A stretch of DNA of 7,113 nucleotides from an uncultured Lachnospiraceae bacterium. GTDB taxonomy: Bacteria > Bacillota > Clostridia > Lachnospirales > Lachnospiraceae. Under the pieces are notes generated by a model that was not told the DNA's origin, did not search any database, and was given only the letters and a program-made list of their open reading frames with translations. Shown here one piece after another: positions 5,785 through 7,113 of the stretch. The DNA lies in assembly GCA_910588895.1 (NCBI GenBank), contig CAJUSS010000162.1, positions 1 through 7,113 on the forward strand. The letters run 5' to 3'. Both the position numbers and the translations under genes were made by a program. Each line of letters begins with the position of its first letter. Position 1 is the stretch's first letter.

Positions 5785-6795
5785 TCACCGATATCTTTTG
5801 CTCATGGAAAATCCCCGCCCGCTCACCTCGCTGACCCGGCTCACCACCATGAAGCATTCCGGATCGATCTGCCGGATGATCCTCTCTACCCTGGGCAGCT
5901 CCCGGTTGGAGATCACGCTCAAGACCACCTGGGTCTCCAGATGCAGATAACCGGTCTCCCCGGAAAGGATAGTGACCCCCCTGTCCAGCTGATGGAGGAT
6001 CGCCTCGCGGATCTGGGCGGACCGTTTGCTGATCACCTTCACCTCCGTCTTGGTGGTCCCCAAGAGCAGCATCTTATCCAGCACGAGCGTATAGGTCATG
6101 ACCAGTAAGATCCCGTATAAAACGGTCTCCGGCGGATTGAAAAAGGCCTGCGCCAAAAGGATCGCCAGGTCAAACAGGTAAAGGCTTGCGGAGACCGGGA
6201 TCTGCAGATACCGGTTCAGGACCAGCGGAGGGATGTCCATCCCTCCGGTAGACGCGCCTCCACGGATCACGATCCCCAGCGAGAGCCCGATCCCCATGCC
6301 GGAAAACAACGTACATAGGAGGATATCCTGTGTGATCACCAGATCTCCTAACAGGCGGTTAAACGCGTCCAGCGCGATCGGATAGATAAACGTGCTGGCC
6401 ATGGTCGTCATGGCAAACTGCTTTCCTAACAGGAGATATCCCAGGACCAGCATGCTCACATTAAATCCGAGGACAAATATAGGGATCGGGATCTGCAGTC
6501 CATGGTGGACTGCCAGGGCGATGCCCGTGGTCCCTCCGGTCACCAGTCCGGCCGGAAGTAAAAACAGCTTTACCGACAAGGCATACAAGATATTTCCCGT
6601 GATGACCAGGACGAGCGAAAATAAGGAGGAGCCGGCTTTTTGCTGCCCCTCAGAGGGCTTATGCCTTATCTGCCCTCTTTCCTCAATACGCCCTTCCGGT
6701 TCCACATGTCCTTCCCGATCCACACGCTCTTTGCGTTCTATATGTCCTTCTCGCTCTATATGTCCTTCCTGATCTATATGTTCTTTCTGCCCCAT
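5785..6795 (-). CDS. YitT-family integral membrane protein with a repeat-bearing N-terminal extension
   Basis: 336 residues from the ATG at 6795. Residues 1-57 form a highly charged cytoplasmic-type extension with seven tandem hexapeptides (4-45, consensus EGHIER). The YitT core (about 58-248) follows, with hydrophobic segments near 59-79, 82-99, 106-124, 156-178, 202-220 and 224-246 and the conserved RGGASTGGMDI at 178-188. The C-terminal soluble DUF2179 domain (about 250-330; TEVKVISKR, GVTILSGETGYLH) ends in the typical FMVVSRVSEVSGRGF. Family proteins are about 280-300 residues, so the extension is extra. The molecular function of YitT proteins is not established. Start: GGGGAG lies 9 nt before the ATG at 6795. 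A GTG at 6909 would give 374 residues but has no suitable ribosome site. The next minus-strand frame downstream is the 49-codon ORF. Confidence 0.88.
   Translation of the reverse strand: MGQKEHIDQEGHIEREGHIERKERVDREGHVEPEGRIEERGQIRHKPSEGQQKAGSSLFSLVLVITGNILYALSVKLFLLPAGLVTGGTTGIALAVHHGLQIPIPIFVLGFNVSMLVLGYLLLGKQFAMTTMASTFIYPIALDAFNRLLGDLVITQDILLCTLFSGMGIGLSLGIVIRGGASTGGMDIPPLVLNRYLQIPVSASLYLFDLAILLAQAFFNPPETVLYGILLVMTYTLVLDKMLLLGTTKTEVKVISKRSAQIREAILHQLDRGVTILSGETGYLHLETQVVLSVISNRELPRVERIIRQIDPECFMVVSRVSEVSGRGFSMSKRYR
6661..6786 (-). repeat. Seven tandem 18-bp units encoding hexapeptides in the YitT-family gene
   Basis: Exactly 126 bp, 7 x 18. The encoded units in order are KEHIDQ, EGHIER, EGHIER, KERVDR, EGHVEP, EGRIEE and RGQIRH. 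Units 2 and 3 match at 16 of 18 bases (GAAGGACATATAGA core); the outer units are more diverged. The even 18-bp period and the conserved pattern (charged, Gly, His/Arg, Ile/Val, acidic, polar) show in-frame tandem duplication followed by drift. Confidence 0.9.
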
Positions 6796-6995
6796 ATCTC
6801 TCTTCTCCCCCAAGTGTCCCACAGATCCTCTCCATATCCATCTTTCCGGATGATCACCCCGGCTTAAGATCGTCCTGATCCTATCCTGCTTTGTGAGCAG
6901 AGGCTCCACCAGTCTGGCCAGGAGCGTGATGCTCCCCTGGAACAGACCTACGGGGATCGCCGAAAAGATACAGCCCTTTCCCCCGCGCCGGAGCG

Positions 6996-7032
6996 TTTCG
7001 TTTCATAGGATGTATGTTTCTATGAAATGAAA
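6996..7032. repeat. Inverted repeat next to the tRNA terminator
   Basis: TTTCGTTTCATAG at 6996-7008 and CTATGAAATGAAA at 7020-7032 are complementary at 12 of 13 positions around an 11-bp spacer; the inner 8 bp are perfect. It abuts the tRNA-Gly terminator and lies about 200 bp upstream of the YitT start. It could be an operator, a second terminator hairpin or an attachment-like site. The 6796-7000 stretch between it and the YitT gene has no promoter I can recognise. Confidence 0.5.
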
Positions 7033-7056
7033 AAGCCCAGTGTACACTGGACTTTT
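7031..7056 (-). terminator. Intrinsic terminator of the tRNA-Gly transcript
   Basis: A near-perfect palindrome: the minus-strand RNA reads AAAAGTCCAGTG then TACACTGGGCTTTT, forming a 12-bp stem (one G-U) with a tiny loop, and the U-run continues as CTTTTTCATTT. It starts 4 nt after the mature tRNA 3' end, so this tRNA is the last gene of its transcript. Confidence 0.92.
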
Positions 7057-7060
7057 AGAG

Positions 7061-7113
7061 AGCGCGAGACGGGATTCGAACCCGCGGCCCCCACCTTGGC
7101 AAGGTGGTGCTCC
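7061..7113 (-). tRNA. tRNA-Gly (anticodon GCC), 3' part; 5' end lies beyond the window
   Basis: On the minus strand: the 3' half of the D stem (GAGC), A26, anticodon stem CCACC/GGTGG around loop TTGCCAA with anticodon GCC, variable region GGGCC, T arm GCGGG-TTCGAAT-CCCGT, acceptor 3' strand CTCGCGC and discriminator U at 7061. The encoded sequence continues CTA, so the CCA end is not encoded and must be added enzymatically. About 53 of an expected 73-74 nt are present. Confidence 0.96.

Noticed and set aside
6640..6867. Plus-strand frame with a Phe/Met/Tyr-rich repeat that looks like a membrane peptide
   Set aside because: It is the antisense reading of the 18-bp tandem repeat in the YitT-family gene, whose membrane core and C-terminal domain are clearly in the minus-strand frame.
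7061..7113. tRNA-Gly 3' end as an integration site of a mobile element
   Set aside because: No second copy of the tRNA 3' end, no integrase and no foreign-looking genes are present in the window.

Overview
The window looks like chromosomal DNA of an anaerobic, spore-forming Firmicute, most likely Lachnospiraceae or a related Clostridia lineage. The evidence is a SleC-type spore cortex-lytic protein, a short DtxR-family regulator, a YitT-family membrane protein, strong AGGAG-type ribosome binding sites, sigma-A-like promoters and a clostridial-type tRNA-Gly. Base composition is moderately GC-rich and codons mostly end in G or C. The lineage is an inference; no taxonomic marker is complete here.

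Layout. Positions 1-2041 (minus strand) hold the carbamoyl-phosphate synthase operon: carA followed by carB, joined by a one-base stop/start overlap, with carB running off the left edge. A 244-bp divergent intergenic region carries a near-consensus carA promoter and, on the other strand, the start region of a sleC-like gene (2286-3596, plus). sleC converges on a galactokinase-family gene (3680-4969, minus) across one strong hairpin terminator. A second divergent intergenic region (4970-5224) holds the galactokinase promoter, a perfect 9-bp inverted repeat that overlaps its -35 element, and a promoter plus roughly 90-nt leader for a TTG-initiated DtxR-family regulator (5225-5596, plus). That regulator converges on a YitT-family gene (5785 to about 6795, minus). 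A 49-codon candidate small ORF (5623-5772) lies just downstream of the YitT gene, 12 nt after its stop. The right edge holds the 3' two-thirds of a tRNA-Gly(GCC) gene on the minus strand with its own terminator.

The genes do not form one pathway. carAB makes carbamoyl phosphate for pyrimidines and arginine; the SleC-like protein would act on spore peptidoglycan at germination; the galactokinase-like enzyme is a sugar kinase without gal-pathway neighbours; the DtxR-family protein is probably a metal-responsive repressor whose targets are not evident. I see no phage, transposon, CRISPR or defence genes. The most unusual signals are a seven-unit hexapeptide repeat at the N-terminus of the YitT protein, the unannotated 49-codon ORF, a roughly fourfold excess of GATC across the window, and the inverted repeat at the galactokinase promoter. 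I did not find a clear new multi-gene system.
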